Shown here in pieces: positions 17,603 to 27,886 of a stretch of 64,000 nucleotides of DNA. How positions within the stretch are numbered: position 1 is the stretch's first letter; every line of letters begins with the position of its first letter. Where the stretch lies: NCBI RefSeq assembly GCF_014650335.1, contig NZ_BMUT01000002.1:700219-764218 (forward strand). The letters run 5' to 3'. The position numbers and the translations under genes were made by a program. The notes under the pieces are model-generated. The model ran no database searches and had not been told where the DNA came from. It saw only the letters and a program-made list of their open reading frames with translations. This DNA comes from Streptomyces hiroshimensis (lineage in GTDB: Bacteria > Actinomycetota > Actinomycetes > Streptomycetales > Streptomycetaceae).

Positions 17603-20194
17603 GTGAAACGACTAGCCACCCTCGCGGCAGCCATAGGCCTCGCCCTCCCCCTGGCCGGGACCGGCGTCGCCCACGCCGAACCCCCGCCCCCCGCAGGGGC
17701 AAGCGTCCAGTGGATCGACCGCACCACGGTCGCCTGGCCCAAGGGCCTGGGCGACCCGGCCCACCCCCACCACCTCCTCCACGACGGCGGCAGATTCACC
17801 CTCACACCGACCCCCGGCGGCCTCACCCCCGCCCAACGCACGAAATACCCCCACCTCGCCGGATACGACGCCTACCGCGTCACCGCGACCCCCGATCAGG
17901 AGCGCGCCGCGCTCAGAGGCGCCCTGACCGCCGTCACCGGCGACGTCGCGACCGGCGTCCAGATCCCCGGCGTCCTCGACGACCTGTACGCGGCCACCGC
18001 CGCCAAGGCGGCCCTCGGCCCGTCCTTCCGCGAGGGCCGTCCCACCCTCTCCCTCTGGGCCCCCACGGCCCGCAACGTCGCGCTCGAACTCGACGGCCGC
18101 ACCGTGCCGATGCACCGCGACGACGCCAGCGGCATCTGGCGAGCCACAGGCACCCGCGCCTGGACCGGCAAGCCGTACCGCTACGCCGTCACCGTCCACG
18201 CCCCGGCCGCCGGCAAGGTGGTCACCAACCACGTCACGGACCCGTACTCCACGGCCCTGACCGCCGACTCGGCCCGCAGCATCGTCACCGACCTCGCCGC
18301 CCCGGCCCTGGCCCCGGCGGGCTGGCGCACCCTCCGCAAGCCGAAGGCCGTCCCGCTGCGCAACGCGCAGATACAGGAACTGCACATCCGGGACTTCTCC
18401 AGCGGAAGCGGTGGCAGCGGCAAGGGCGGCTACCTCGCCTTCACCGACCCCTCCTCGTCCGGCATGCGGCACCTGAAGTCGCTGGCCGACGCCGGCACCT
18501 CCTACGTCCACCTCCTGCCCGCCTTCGACTTCGCCACCGTCCCCGAGAAGCGCGCCGACCAGGCCACCCCGCCCTGCGACCTCGCCGCCCTCCCGGCCGA
18601 CTCCGACCGCCAGCAGGACTGCACGGGCAGGACCGCCGCCCGCGACGCGTACAACTGGGGCTACGACCCGCTGCACTACACCGTCCCCGAGGGCTCGTAC
18701 GCCTCCGACCCGGACGGCCCCGGCCGCACCCTCGAGTTCCGGCGGATGGTCCAGGGGCTGGCCGGTGCCGGGCTGCGGACCGTCATGGACGTCGTCTACA
18801 ACCACACCGCCGCCTCCGGGCAGGACGACAAGTCCGTCCTCGACCGCATCGTGCCCGGCTACTACCAGCGCCTCCTGGACGACGGGAGCGTCGCCACGTC
18901 CACCTGCTGCTCCGGCACCGCCCCCGAGCACGCCATGATGGGCAAGCTCGTCGTGGACTCCGTCGTCACGTGGGCGAAGGAGTACAAGGTCGACGGCTTC
19001 CGGTTCGACCTCATGGGCCACCACCCCAAGGCGAACATCCTGGCGGTGCGCAAGGCCCTCGACGCCCTGACCCCGGCCCGGGACGGAGTCGACGGCAAGT
19101 CGGTGATCCTCTACGGCGAGGGCTGGAACTTCGGCGAGGCCGCCAACGACGCCCGCTTCGTCCAGGCCACGCAGAAGAACATGGCGGGCACCGGCATCGC
19201 CACCTTCTCCGACCGCGCCCGCGACGCCGTCCGCGGCGGCGGCCCCTTCGACGCCGACCCCCGCCTGCAGGGCTTCGCCTCCGGGCTGTTCACCGACCCC
19301 AACGGCGCCCCGCAGGGCACTCCGGCCGATCAGCGCGCCCGGCTCCTGCACGCCCAGGACCTCGTCAAGGTCGGCCTGACGGGCAACCTCGCCGGCTACC
19401 GCTTCACCGACTCCGCAGGCCGCAGCGTGCGCGGTGCCGACGTCGACTACAACGGCTCGCCGGCCGGCTACGCCGCCGCCCCCGGGGACGCCCTCGCCTA
19501 CGCCGACGCCCACGACAACGAGACCCTCTACGACGCGCTCGCCTTCAAGCTCCCGCAGGCCACGTCGCCCGCCGACCGGGCCCGCATGCAGGTCCTCGCC
19601 ATGGCCACGGCCGCCCTGTCCCAGGGCCCGGCGCTCTCCCAGGCCGGTACGGACCGGCTGCGCTCGAAGTCACTGGACCGCAACTCCTACGACAGCGGCG
19701 ACTGGTTCAACGCGATCCAGTGGGACTGCGCCGCCGGCAACGGCTTCGGCCGCGGACTGCCCCCGGCGCGCGACAACGCCGCCAAGTGGGACTACGCCCG
19801 GCCGCTCCTCGCGGACCCGGCGCTGAAGGCCGGCTGCGGCCCCGTCGAGGCGGCCTCCGCCGCCTACCGCGACCTGCTGCGGATCCGTACGACCGAGAAG
19901 GCGTTCGGCCTCGCGACCACCGCGTCCGTGCAGGAGGCGCTGTCCTTCCCGCTGTCCGGCCCGGACGAGACGCCCGGCGTCGTCACGATGCGCCTGGGCG
20001 GCCTGGTCGTCGTCCTCAACGCCACCCCGCAGCGGCAGGACCAGCGCATCGCGGCCCTCGCCGGCCGGCCCTGCGCCCTGCACCCGGTGCAGGCGGCCGG
20101 AGCGGACGAGGCCGTCAAGACCGCCGCATGCGCGCCCGCGACGGGCACCTTCACCGTCCCGGCCCGGACCGTCGCCGTCTTCAAGGCCGGCTAG
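17603..20194 (+). CDS. Secreted type I pullulanase (GH13)
   Basis: Debranching enzyme of 863 residues that cleaves alpha-1,6 bonds in pullulan and starch. A Sec signal peptide ([21 protein letters not shown], cleaved near AHA) opens the protein. A short N-terminal module precedes a CBM48-like domain ([18 protein letters not shown]). The type I pullulanase signature YNWGYDP is followed by the catalytic Asp469 ([11 protein letters not shown]), Glu506 ([10 protein letters not shown]) and Asp638 (AHDNETLYD). The GTG start at 17603 is fixed by AAGGAG 9 nt upstream. It follows the amylase gene on the same strand but is separated by the inverted-repeat element, so it may have its own promoter. Confidence 0.95.
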   Translation: MKRLATLAAAIGLALPLAGTGVAHAEPPPPAGASVQWIDRTTVAWPKGLGDPAHPHHLLHDGGRFTLTPTPGGLTPAQRTKYPHLAGYDAYRVTATPDQERAALRGALTAVTGDVATGVQIPGVLDDLYAATAAKAALGPSFREGRPTLSLWAPTARNVALELDGRTVPMHRDDASGIWRATGTRAWTGKPYRYAVTVHAPAAGKVVTNHVTDPYSTALTADSARSIVTDLAAPALAPAGWRTLRKPKAVPLRNAQIQELHIRDFSSGSGGSGKGGYLAFTDPSSSGMRHLKSLADAGTSYVHLLPAFDFATVPEKRADQATPPCDLAALPADSDRQQDCTGRTAARDAYNWGYDPLHYTVPEGSYASDPDGPGRTLEFRRMVQGLAGAGLRTVMDVVYNHTAASGQDDKSVLDRIVPGYYQRLLDDGSVATSTCCSGTAPEHAMMGKLVVDSVVTWAKEYKVDGFRFDLMGHHPKANILAVRKALDALTPARDGVDGKSVILYGEGWNFGEAANDARFVQATQKNMAGTGIATFSDRARDAVRGGGPFDADPRLQGFASGLFTDPNGAPQGTPADQRARLLHAQDLVKVGLTGNLAGYRFTDSAGRSVRGADVDYNGSPAGYAAAPGDALAYADAHDNETLYDALAFKLPQATSPADRARMQVLAMATAALSQGPALSQAGTDRLRSKSLDRNSYDSGDWFNAIQWDCAAGNGFGRGLPPARDNAAKWDYARPLLADPALKAGCGPVEAASAAYRDLLRIRTTEKAFGLATTASVQEALSFPLSGPDETPGVVTMRLGGLVVVLNATPQRQDQRIAALAGRPCALHPVQAAGADEAVKTAACAPATGTFTVPARTVAVFKAG

Positions 20195-20205
20195 CGGTCA
20201 GCCGG

Positions 20206-20919
20206 TCAGGTCGGCTGAGGCTGCGGTGCCACCGCGCCGAGCCGGTTCACGAGGTCGGCGAACGGCCCGTGGACCGGCTCGTCCTCAAGGATGCGGTGCA
20301 GGACGGCCGCCATGCCGTCGTCGTAGGCGGCGCTGACGGCGGCGAGCGCCGCGAAGGCGTGGACGAGCTGCAGCTCCAGCTCGCCGCGCGGGATGCGGCG
20401 GCCGTCGAGCCAGAGCAGGGCCGTGGTCTCCGTGAGCGAGATCCAGGACCGGAGGGCGAGGTCCAGGCGCGGGCCGGGGGCGGGGATGCCCAGGTGGTCG
20501 AGCATCTCGGCGTACGCGGCGCGCCGCACGCCGTCGATCATGGCGCAGGTCTTGCCGGAACCCGCCGCGGGGCCGCCGCGCATGAGGGCGGCGAAGCCCG
20601 TGCCGTGGTCCTCCACGTAGTCGAAGAAGCGGCCCATCACCCGCAGCAGGCGGGCGCCGAGCGGGCCTTCGCGGGGCTCTTCGAAGAGGGCCGACAGCTC
20701 CTGCGCGGCGCGGCTGAGCGCGGCCTCGTAGAGGCTCTGCTTGCCGGGGAAGTAGTGATAGACGAGCGGCCGGGATATCCCGGCCGCGGCTGCTATCTCG
20801 TCGATGGAGACATCGTCCGGGGAGCGGTGGCCGAACAGCTCGAGCGCGACCGAGATCAGCTGCTCACGGCGCTGCTCGACACCCATCCTGCGACGTATCC
20901 CGGTCCTCATGGCGGTCAT
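20206..20919 (-). CDS. TetR-family transcriptional regulator
   Basis: A 237-residue TetR-type repressor. The DNA-binding helices are at about residues 34-55 (SIDEIAAAAGISRPLVYHYFPGKQSLYEAAL). The C-terminal ligand domain is generic. Alternative starts at 20910 (ATG) and 20886 (ATG, giving MGVEQRREQL) are possible; no strong ribosome site decides between them. It is convergent with pullulanase (11 nt between stops) and downstream of the membrane protein gene at 20995 on the same strand. The ligand and targets are unknown. Confidence 0.85.
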   Translation of the reverse strand: MTAMRTGIRRRMGVEQRREQLISVALELFGHRSPDDVSIDEIAAAAGISRPLVYHYFPGKQSLYEAALSRAAQELSALFEEPREGPLGARLLRVMGRFFDYVEDHGTGFAALMRGGPAAGSGKTCAMIDGVRRAAYAEMLDHLGIPAPGPRLDLALRSWISLTETTALLWLDGRRIPRGELELQLVHAFAALAAVSAAYDDGMAAVLHRILEDEPVHGPFADLVNRLGAVAPQPQPT

Positions 20920-20994
20920 CTTAGGGCAGACCGGAAACCGTCATTCGCCCCTGGTTTCCGGCCTGCTGACTCTATTTCAGCTTCTGGAGCGCCG

Positions 20995-22941
20995 CTATCG
21001 CAGAGTGGAAAGCCGCCGCCCGTCGGCGAGGAGCGCGCTCAGCTCGGCCTGGGCCCCGGCCTCGGCCGGAACGGCCAGCCGGTCGCCGGGCGCGCTGCCG
21101 CGGACCCCGCCCGAGGCCGTGACCGAGCGGACGTCGCCGCCGCCCGCCGCCGCCAGGGCGTACCACGTGCCGGCGGCCGACTTCCACAGCACGCCCGCGA
21201 GGACGTGGGGGTCGCGGCTTCCGCAGGCGGCGGCGTCCTCGGCGCGGGCGACGACGGTGCTCGGCGCGGCGGCCCGCGCGCCCGACACCTGGAACAGGCC
21301 CAGCACCCGGCTGCCCGCACCCCGCCACGTCTCGGCGCGGGCGCACGTCCACTCGGCGCTGCCGGCCCCGCCGGGCAGCTGCTGCGCCGCGTACGGCCAG
21401 GCGTTGACCGCGCGCACGCCCTGGCCGCGCATGGTCTGCAGGTGGCAGGCGGTGTGCGCCCAGCCGGCCCGGGCCCGGTCGCCGCTCACGTCGCGCGGGG
21501 CGGCGGGGGCGCCCGTGGTCAGGCGCGCGGGCGTCAGCTCGCCCAGGTCCGTGACGAGCCGGTCGCCCATCTGCAGGGCGGGCCAGCCGTGGCAGTCGCT
21601 GGTGGGGGCGGGGCTGGGCGTCGGGTCGGTGACGCCGTCGGCGCCTCGGCGCAGCGGGATCGGCGCCTCGCCCGGCTTGAGGAGGTCGCGCACGGAGACC
21701 CCGTCGACCCAAGGGGCGGTCAGGTAGCGGACGTTGTTGTCGGCGCGGCCCACGACGACGGCCGTCGCGGTGTCGGCGTCCGCGGCGTCGGTCCGGGCGA
21801 AGTCCAGCGCGGCGGCCCCGGCGTCGCCGCTCTTCGACTCGGCGTAGCGCACGACGCGCAGCCCGTCGTGGAGCAGGACGACCGCCGCCTGGCCGACCTC
21901 GCCCGCGTACAGCAGCTGGGGCGGGCCCGCGGCGGGCCCGGACGGGGTGCCGGGCGTGGCCGTCACCTGGACCGAGCGGCCGGGCCGCGCCCACACGGCG
22001 AGGGCGCGGTGCAGCAGCTCGCGGTCGCCGAGGCGGTCGCCGCGGGCGGGCCAGGAGGCGAAGCCGGGGCGGTCGGCGGTCTTCCAGGCGCCGGGCGCCG
22101 CCTTCGTCAACTTGGCGGGGTCGAGGGCCTGTTGCGCCGCGGCGTTCTCCGCGTAGGGCGGGGCGGCCGCGCCGTCGGGCCCCCAGCCGTCGCCCGGCAG
22201 GCCGAGGAGTATCCCGCACACCACGGCCGCCGCCAGGGCCGCGAGGGCCGCCCGGGTGTGCTGGCGGCGGCGCATCAGGTCCGTCGGCCGGGCCTGCAGG
22301 GAACAGGGGTCGAACTCCATCGACTCCAGCAGCGAGGCGTCCCGGCTGCCGGCGGGCGCGCGCAGCCCGTCCGCTTCGAGGACCGCGGCCCCGGGGTCCT
22401 CGACCCCCGCCGCGGCCAGCACCTGGCGCACGTCACGGTCGGCGGGCAGCTCCAGGGCGCGCAGGACGTACGCCGCACGGCCGGGGCCCGACAGGGAGGC
22501 CAGCGCCTGGTCCAGCGCGAGCTCGTCGGCGCCGCCCGAGCGGGGGAACAGCCGCAGCCCCCACACCTGCGGCAGCAGCGGGGGCAGCTGGCCGGGGCGC
22601 GGCAACTGCCAGCGCCCGCGCGGCCGGCCGGCCTCCAGCGCCGCCCGCAGGACCCGCAGCCGCACATAGGCATAGCCGGGGTCGGCGGGGGAGCCGTCGG
22701 GACCGCGCGGCGCCGGCACCGGAAGGCCCGACTGCTCGCCCGCCACGACGCGGTTGCGCGGCAGCGCCCGCTGGGCGAGGGCGTGCGCGGTCAGCACACG
22801 GCGGTTGCGGCCCAGCGACGGCGGCAGGACGAGATACCCGAGGCGCACCAGGCGCGGGTAGTGCTCGATGAGCGCGGCCTCGGCCTGCTCGACGTCGACG
22901 GGGGAGGGGAGGGGGCGGGGGGCTGTTGCTTGCTGCTCCAC
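20995..22941 (-). CDS. Membrane-anchored protein with sigma-factor-like N terminus
   Basis: A 648-residue protein. The cytosolic N-terminal ~225 residues look like a diverged sigma/SigE-type helical region: EAALIEHYPRLVRLGYLVLPPS near residue 21, a Trp/Pro-rich middle, and ALASLSGPGRAAYVLRALELPADRDVRQVLAAAGV near 147-180, which reads like sigma region 4. One transmembrane helix spans about residues 229-248. The rest is an extracytoplasmic Ala/Gly-rich domain with paired cysteines (CHGW, TACHL, EWTCA, AAACGS). Start is a GTG at 22941 with a weak ribosome site. Its order sigma-like/TM/sensor suggests transmembrane signalling, but that is inference. Confidence 0.6.
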   Translation of the reverse strand: MEQQATAPRPLPSPVDVEQAEAALIEHYPRLVRLGYLVLPPSLGRNRRVLTAHALAQRALPRNRVVAGEQSGLPVPAPRGPDGSPADPGYAYVRLRVLRAALEAGRPRGRWQLPRPGQLPPLLPQVWGLRLFPRSGGADELALDQALASLSGPGRAAYVLRALELPADRDVRQVLAAAGVEDPGAAVLEADGLRAPAGSRDASLLESMEFDPCSLQARPTDLMRRRQHTRAALAALAAAVVCGILLGLPGDGWGPDGAAAPPYAENAAAQQALDPAKLTKAAPGAWKTADRPGFASWPARGDRLGDRELLHRALAVWARPGRSVQVTATPGTPSGPAAGPPQLLYAGEVGQAAVVLLHDGLRVVRYAESKSGDAGAAALDFARTDAADADTATAVVVGRADNNVRYLTAPWVDGVSVRDLLKPGEAPIPLRRGADGVTDPTPSPAPTSDCHGWPALQMGDRLVTDLGELTPARLTTGAPAAPRDVSGDRARAGWAHTACHLQTMRGQGVRAVNAWPYAAQQLPGGAGSAEWTCARAETWRGAGSRVLGLFQVSGARAAAPSTVVARAEDAAACGSRDPHVLAGVLWKSAAGTWYALAAAGGGDVRSVTASGGVRGSAPGDRLAVPAEAGAQAELSALLADGRRLSTLR

Positions 22942-23008
22942 GATCCGTAGAACGAGTGAATGGTGAGATGGTCACCTCACCCTTGCGTGCGGCGGCCCCC
23001 GGGGTGCG

Positions 23009-23812
23009 TCAGGCGATGCAGCGCGCGCGGATGCGGTCGACGGCGTCGTCCGGGAGGCCGAGGCCGTCGCGGACGTAGGCCTCCACCCCGCCGTAGGCGC
23101 GGTCCATCTCCTCCAGCGCCGCCGTGAGGTAGGCGGAGCGCACCCCGAGGATCGCGTCGGCGATCTCCGGGTCGCCGCCCGCCGTCGTGAAGCGGTCGAT
23201 GAGGGGGGCGAAGGCGCTCCGCACGGCCGGGTTCACCGCGAGGTACTCGGCGCGGACCGTCTCCTCGTCCGCGCCCAGGAGCAGCAGGATCACGGCGGCG
23301 GCCCAGCCGGTGCGGTCCTTGCCGGCCGTGCAGTGGAAGAGCAGCGGGCCGCAGTCCGGCTCGGCGAGTGCGGACAGCAGGCGGCCGTAGGCGGAACAGG
23401 CGGACTCGGAGGAGACGAAGGCCCGGTACGACTCGCACAGCAGCTTCTCGGCCTTGCCGTTGCCCAGGTACTCCTCGGCGACGGCGGGGTTGCCGAGCAC
23501 GGAGTCGAGCCTGGCCGGCACGTCGTCGCCGGCGGCCGCGCGGGCCGCCGCACTGTCGGCCATCACGTCCGCGACGATCAGCCGGGCGCCGTCCGGCACC
23601 TGGTCGGGCCGCTCCTCCCGCTCGTGCTCGGTACGCAGGTCCACGACCGTGTGGATGCCGAGGGCGGCGACCGCGGGGTCGGCGGCGGGGTCGAGCCGGT
23701 CGAGCTGGCCGGAGCGCAGCAGCAGGCCGGGGCGGACGGCGGAGTCGCCGGTCAGCGCGATGCCTCCGAGGTCGCGGAGGTTGATGATCGTCGAGGCGTC
23801 GAACTGCGGCAT
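23009..23812 (-). CDS. Protein tyrosine/serine phosphatase (PtpB-like, Y_phosphatase3)
   Basis: A 267-residue cytosolic phosphatase. The P-loop HCTAGKDRTG carries the nucleophile Cys161 and the phosphate-binding arginine. The N-terminal NLRDLGG and RPGLLLRSGQL motifs and the VVDLRTEHE strand are typical of the family that includes M. tuberculosis PtpB, which acts on phosphotyrosine, phosphoserine and phosphoinositides. The length fits the family. ATG at 23812. Upstream AT-rich DNA holds a small dyad (23850-23866) that could be its control site. Confidence 0.9.
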   Translation of the reverse strand: MPQFDASTIINLRDLGGIALTGDSAVRPGLLLRSGQLDRLDPAADPAVAALGIHTVVDLRTEHEREERPDQVPDGARLIVADVMADSAAARAAAGDDVPARLDSVLGNPAVAEEYLGNGKAEKLLCESYRAFVSSESACSAYGRLLSALAEPDCGPLLFHCTAGKDRTGWAAAVILLLLGADEETVRAEYLAVNPAVRSAFAPLIDRFTTAGGDPEIADAILGVRSAYLTAALEEMDRAYGGVEAYVRDGLGLPDDAVDRIRARCIA

Positions 23813-23849
23813 GCGGGCGTCTCCTGTGTCTGTAGCGCACAGCGTGTCT

Positions 23850-23866
23850 GATATTGCTCAGATATC
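23850..23866. promoter_or_regulatory. AT-rich dyad upstream of the phosphatase gene
   Basis: GATAT-n7-ATATC inverted repeat in an unusually AT-rich patch between the phosphatase gene and the rhomboid-like gene. It lies 38 nt upstream of the phosphatase start. It could be an operator or a core promoter; the binding factor is unknown. Confidence 0.3.
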
Positions 23867-23882
23867 TGCCGTTTATCTACCG

Positions 23883-24479
23883 TTATTGTGCCGAACGGAG
23901 ACCGAGCCCGCGCTCGCACCCCTGCCCCAGGCCGATTCCGAGGCCCAGGGCGGTCAGGTGCCCCGCGTCCGTGAAGGCCGGGCGCCGGTGCAGGAGGGGG
24001 CGTGCGCAGAGGGCCAGGAGGGCGGTGTACGCGCCCGTGCGGGCCGCTCCGCGCGGGAGGAGCGCACCGAGCGCGCCGAGGGCGGCGTAATACCCGTAGC
24101 TCGGGCCGACGTCGGTCGCGGACCGCGTGTGCGCGGGGGCGTGCACGGCGCGCAGACCCCGGTAGACCAGGAGCGATGCGCCCACGTGCCCGAGGACGAA
24201 CGCGCCCGCCGCCCACCAGGCGCCGTACGCGTATTCCGCGTACCCGAGCACGGCCAGGAGCAGCAGCGCGTAGGGCAGTTCCAGGGGCCCCTCGGTGAGG
24301 AGCGCGCTGGTCGCCAGGGTGTCCCAGCGACCGGCGTCGAGATTGTCGACATTGGTCGAGCAGCGGCGCAGGATCCGGTCGCGGGCGGCGGGGGAGAGCA
24401 TGCGGTGCACGGCGTACGAGCCGGCGAGGAGCCCGCCGACGTAGACGGGCGCGATCCGGGGAATCCGGGGCAGGGACAT
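23883..24479 (-). CDS. Rhomboid-like integral membrane protein
   Basis: A 198-residue protein with about five hydrophobic helices. The block CSTNVDNLDAGRWDTLATSALL followed by GHVGASLLVYRG matches the actinobacterial rhomboid-like family. It lacks a convincing serine protease GxSG/His pair, so it may be a pseudo-rhomboid. ATG at 24479 begins MSLPRIPRIAPVYVGG. The same frame remains open far upstream, through the next gene's antisense, but without family similarity. Function unknown. Confidence 0.7.
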   Translation of the reverse strand: MSLPRIPRIAPVYVGGLLAGSYAVHRMLSPAARDRILRRCSTNVDNLDAGRWDTLATSALLTEGPLELPYALLLLAVLGYAEYAYGAWWAAGAFVLGHVGASLLVYRGLRAVHAPAHTRSATDVGPSYGYYAALGALGALLPRGAARTGAYTALLALCARPLLHRRPAFTDAGHLTALGLGIGLGQGCERGLGLRSAQ

Positions 24480-24566
24480 CACGGGCCTATGGTCACCCGG
24501 ACCACCGGCCCCGGACCAGAGCGGAGCTGCTTGCCGCAGGGGTATAGGGCCGATCCTTGAGGCAGT

Positions 24567-24702
24567 CCGGCACCGCCGGGCTGCGCCGCGGGGGCTTGAC
24601 GCCGTCGCGGCGGCGCGCAGCCTTCCACCAGCCCCTTGCCGCAGGCAAGGAAAATCCCGCCGCAACGGCGCGCGACCACGACGGTGGAATCCGGCGGTGC
24701 CG
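24567..24702. repeat. Intergenic repeat element, copy A
   Basis: About 136 bp bounded by inverted ends (CCGGCACCGCCGG on the left, CCGGCGGTGCCG on the right), with an internal hairpin CTTGCCGCAGGCAAG followed by a CCCGCCGC string. The same ends and the same internal hairpin occur at 61990-62138. It lies between the GH89 gene and the rhomboid-like gene. Confidence 0.7.
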
Positions 24703-24709
24703 AACCGGC

Positions 24710-27700
24710 CTACACGTCCACGGCCCAAGCCGCGAACTGCGCGGTCCCCCGCACCCCGCTGCCGTCGTTGCCCGCCGTCAGGAACAACCCCGCGTCCTGC
24801 CACGCGGCAGCGCCCCGCACCGTCGCCGTGGCGACCGGGAGCCACGCCTCGCCGTCCGTCGAGTACTCCGCGGTGAACGTCTCGGCGCCGGTGCGCGTCA
24901 GGCGCAGGGAAACAGGGGCCCGGACGCCCGTCACCCGGCGGTAGGCGTCGAACGTGCCGTCGCCGTTCGCGTCGTAGGACAGCACCACGCCCTGCCCCGG
25001 CGTCACCGCCAGGTTCACGGCTCCGGCCGACCACGGCGTGCCGAGCGCGTTGCGCACGATGATGCCCGTACGCGCCCAGCTTCCCGTGTCCGTCTGGCTG
25101 AGGACGCGCACATGCGCGCCCGCACCGGCCGCGAGCGCGCCCGCCCGGTACACCGTGCCGAACTCCTCGGTCCGCCTCCACAGGTCGTCGCCCGAGCCGT
25201 CGATCGCGAAGCGGTCCGCGCCCAACTGGCCGAAGACGGCGCCGTTGTTGGTGAACGTCCGCCATTCGGGGGCCAGCGGGCCGGCCAGGAACAGCGTCCC
25301 GCCGCGCACCGCCCGCACGGGCGCCTCGCCCTGCGGCCCGTAGCGGGCGCTCACCTCGTACGGCAGGGGCTGCAGCGGCCGCTCCAGCGGGCCGGCGGGG
25401 GTGGTGACGCGCCAGCGGGCCGAGCCCGTGGCCCCGGGGGCCAGGCGCGGCAGGGACACCGGGCCCTGCCGGGCGGCCGCGAGGCCGGAGACGGCGAGGT
25501 CGACGGGGCCGGTGGCGCGGAAGCCGTTGACGTTGGTGAGGGAGACGGTGAGCGCCGCCGTGCCGCCCGGTGCGACGGCCGCCGGTTCCAGGGCGGCGGC
25601 GAGCGCCCCCTGGTAGGGCGCGGCCGCCAGCGTGTCCCGTACGCGCACCGCCGTGCGGTACGGGTCGCCCACCGGCCGCTGCGCGTGCTCGGTGCGCTCG
25701 CGCGTCCAGAACTCCTCTATGGCGAACCAGTCCACGGCCCGCGGCGCCCGCCCCGCCCGCAGCGCGTCTTCCAGCTCCTCCAGCCCGCGGCGCCACCGCG
25801 GCAGGTAGAAGTCGCCGACGAGGCCGTGCCAGTCGCGGCTCGCGTAGTCGTGCAGCTTCCCGCCGTCGGAGGTGCTCCGCCCGCCCCACACGGTGACGAG
25901 GGCGCGCGCGGTGCGCTCCAGCTCGGCGGCCTCGTCGGGGTCGGTGCCCATGGCCCGGGCGGCCGCGGTCCAGGGGCCGAGCATGAACGCCTTGTGCGTC
26001 CCCGCGATGTCGTCGGCGAGCCGCATCAGCTTCAGCCACAGCGCGGACAGGGCGCGGAAGGCGGCCAGGTCCTTGCGCGCGTACGCCTCCTTGAGCTGGG
26101 GGAGCAGCTGCCGGCTGCGGTGGGCGACGGCCTGCCGGGCCACGTCGACCAGGTCGTAGCGGTAGGTGTCGGCGCCGCGCAGCCCGGCGGCGGCGCCGAG
26201 CAGCGAGGCGAGGACGGTGTCGAAGCGGGCCGGGTCGTAGGACGGGGCGCTCGGCGCGTACTCGGCGGCCCGGTCGGCACCGAGGGACGGGCGCGCGGCG
26301 AAGAGGCTGTCGTGCGGGTCGCTGCGCTCGGGCGCGCTCTGCCGGTAGGCGGTCTCGCCCAGCACGGTCCACGCCTCCCGCGCCGCCTTGTCCGCACGGC
26401 CGTAGCGGAATCCGGCGTACGTGCCGAACCACTGCGCCCGGTCCGGCGCGCGCTCCAGCCAGGCCAGTTCGGAGAAGTACTCGAAGGCGGCGGGGTCGCG
26501 GTCGGCGCCCTCCGGCATGAACGCCGTGCCGGCCAGGGCGCTGCCGGGCTTGTCGCGCCACGCGAAGAACTTCTCGTCCCACACGTGCGTCTTGGCGCCG
26601 AGCGTGGTCCGCCCGCCGAAGTTCGGGATGCTGCCGAAGGCGTACGGGGTGCCGCCCCAGTCCTTCTCGCGGTCGGTGACGCCCTTGAAGCGGTCGGAGA
26701 TGCCGTCGACGATCAGCATCCGCTTCCGGTCGACCGCGCCGAGCAGCTCGGGCAGCGGGTTGTCCTCCCAACCGAGGATCACCCAGGTCGCCTCCGGGTG
26801 CGCGGTGCGCAGGGCCTGCTCGACGGCGCGGGCGGCGGCCGCGACGGGCACGTCGCCCGCGGCGCCGCCCTCGTGCAGCAGGTCCATCTTGAAGTGCTGC
26901 GCGGGGCCGAGGAGGCGGGCCTGGTGGCGGTAGAAGGACGCGGCGACGGGGGCGAACGCGCCGCAGCGCGGGTCGAGCCAGTCCGGGCGCCGGAAGCCGT
27001 GCCAGACGCCCTGCGGGACGACGCGCGCGTCCGCGTTGCGCGCGGCGAAGCCCTCGGGCACCGACCCGTAGTAGCCGGGCAGGACGGGCGCCATGCCCAG
27101 CTCGCGCAGCCGGGCGGTGATCCGGGCCCCGAGGGCGGCGCGGGCGTCGATGAGCTTCCGGCTGAGCGGGCCGCCGTAGCCGCTGAGGTTCTGCAGCAGC
27201 CACCACGGCTGGTGGGAGGGGGCGGGCAGCCAGCCGCGGGCCTCGGCGTCGGTGTAGCCGAAGTCGCGCAGGACGCGCTCGTAGACCGCCTCGTGCCCGC
27301 TTATCACCAGGACCTCGTTGCAGCCGTGCAGGGCCAGGACGTCGATCATCCGCTCCCAGTAGGCCCAGTCGGCGTACGGGAAGGTGTAGCCGTCGTTGGT
27401 GTCGTTGAGGGCGAAGCGGTGCCGGAGCCCGGTGGAACGTTTCAGCGGGCGGGCCGGGGCCGGCAGGATGCGCGGCAGATCGACGTGGCGGGCGCTCCAG
27501 GTGATGTGCGCGCCGCACACGTACTTGAGGTACCAGTGCACCCCCGTCAGCAGCACCGCCGGGCTCGTCCCGGCCACCTCGATCCGGCCCGTGCGGCCGG
27601 TGACCTCGAAGCGGTCCCCGCCCCCGGCCGCCGCGAGCGGAGTGAGCCGGAACTGCTCCGCGTGCCCGCCCAGCAGCCGTACGAGCGCCGCTTTCGCGGG

Positions 27701-27886
27701 GGCGGTGTCGAAGGGCGCGCGGTCGGTGGCCCGGTGGGTGGCCCGGGCGGCGGCACGGGCGGGTGCGTGGGCGGCGAGCGCGGCTCCGGCCCCGACCGCA
27801 CCGGCGGCTCCCAGCAGCAGGCGTCTCGACGGGTTCGGCTGATCGGTCGGCTGAACGGTCGACCGGACGGCCGGCTGATCGGTCAT
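24710..27886 (-). CDS. Secreted GH89 alpha-N-acetylglucosaminidase
   Basis: A 1058-residue exported glycosidase of the NAGLU/GH89 family, which removes terminal alpha-linked GlcNAc from glycans. The N terminus has a Tat-type signal (SRRLLLGAAGAVG). It is followed by a small alpha/beta domain, the catalytic barrel (HRFALNDTNDGYTFPYADWAYWERMIDVLALHGCNEVL, then SGHEAVYERVLRDFGY, then WVILGWEDNPLPELL) and a helical domain ending near residue 720. A NEW3-like beta domain and a C-terminal concanavalin-like domain of about 190 residues follow. ATG at 27886 is preceded by GGGGAG; a GTG 12 nt upstream is less likely. Confidence 0.9.
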   Translation of the reverse strand: MTDQPAVRSTVQPTDQPNPSRRLLLGAAGAVGAGAALAAHAPARAAARATHRATDRAPFDTAPAKAALVRLLGGHAEQFRLTPLAAAGGGDRFEVTGRTGRIEVAGTSPAVLLTGVHWYLKYVCGAHITWSARHVDLPRILPAPARPLKRSTGLRHRFALNDTNDGYTFPYADWAYWERMIDVLALHGCNEVLVISGHEAVYERVLRDFGYTDAEARGWLPAPSHQPWWLLQNLSGYGGPLSRKLIDARAALGARITARLRELGMAPVLPGYYGSVPEGFAARNADARVVPQGVWHGFRRPDWLDPRCGAFAPVAASFYRHQARLLGPAQHFKMDLLHEGGAAGDVPVAAAARAVEQALRTAHPEATWVILGWEDNPLPELLGAVDRKRMLIVDGISDRFKGVTDREKDWGGTPYAFGSIPNFGGRTTLGAKTHVWDEKFFAWRDKPGSALAGTAFMPEGADRDPAAFEYFSELAWLERAPDRAQWFGTYAGFRYGRADKAAREAWTVLGETAYRQSAPERSDPHDSLFAARPSLGADRAAEYAPSAPSYDPARFDTVLASLLGAAAGLRGADTYRYDLVDVARQAVAHRSRQLLPQLKEAYARKDLAAFRALSALWLKLMRLADDIAGTHKAFMLGPWTAAARAMGTDPDEAAELERTARALVTVWGGRSTSDGGKLHDYASRDWHGLVGDFYLPRWRRGLEELEDALRAGRAPRAVDWFAIEEFWTRERTEHAQRPVGDPYRTAVRVRDTLAAAPYQGALAAALEPAAVAPGGTAALTVSLTNVNGFRATGPVDLAVSGLAAARQGPVSLPRLAPGATGSARWRVTTPAGPLERPLQPLPYEVSARYGPQGEAPVRAVRGGTLFLAGPLAPEWRTFTNNGAVFGQLGADRFAIDGSGDDLWRRTEEFGTVYRAGALAAGAGAHVRVLSQTDTGSWARTGIIVRNALGTPWSAGAVNLAVTPGQGVVLSYDANGDGTFDAYRRVTGVRAPVSLRLTRTGAETFTAEYSTDGEAWLPVATATVRGAAAWQDAGLFLTAGNDGSGVRGTAQFAAWAVDV

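Noticed and set aside
17431..22950. A very long plus-strand frame (1839 codons) through pullulanase and the TetR region
   Set aside because: It is an Arg/Pro-rich shadow of pullulanase; the true frame has catalytic residues and a signal peptide.
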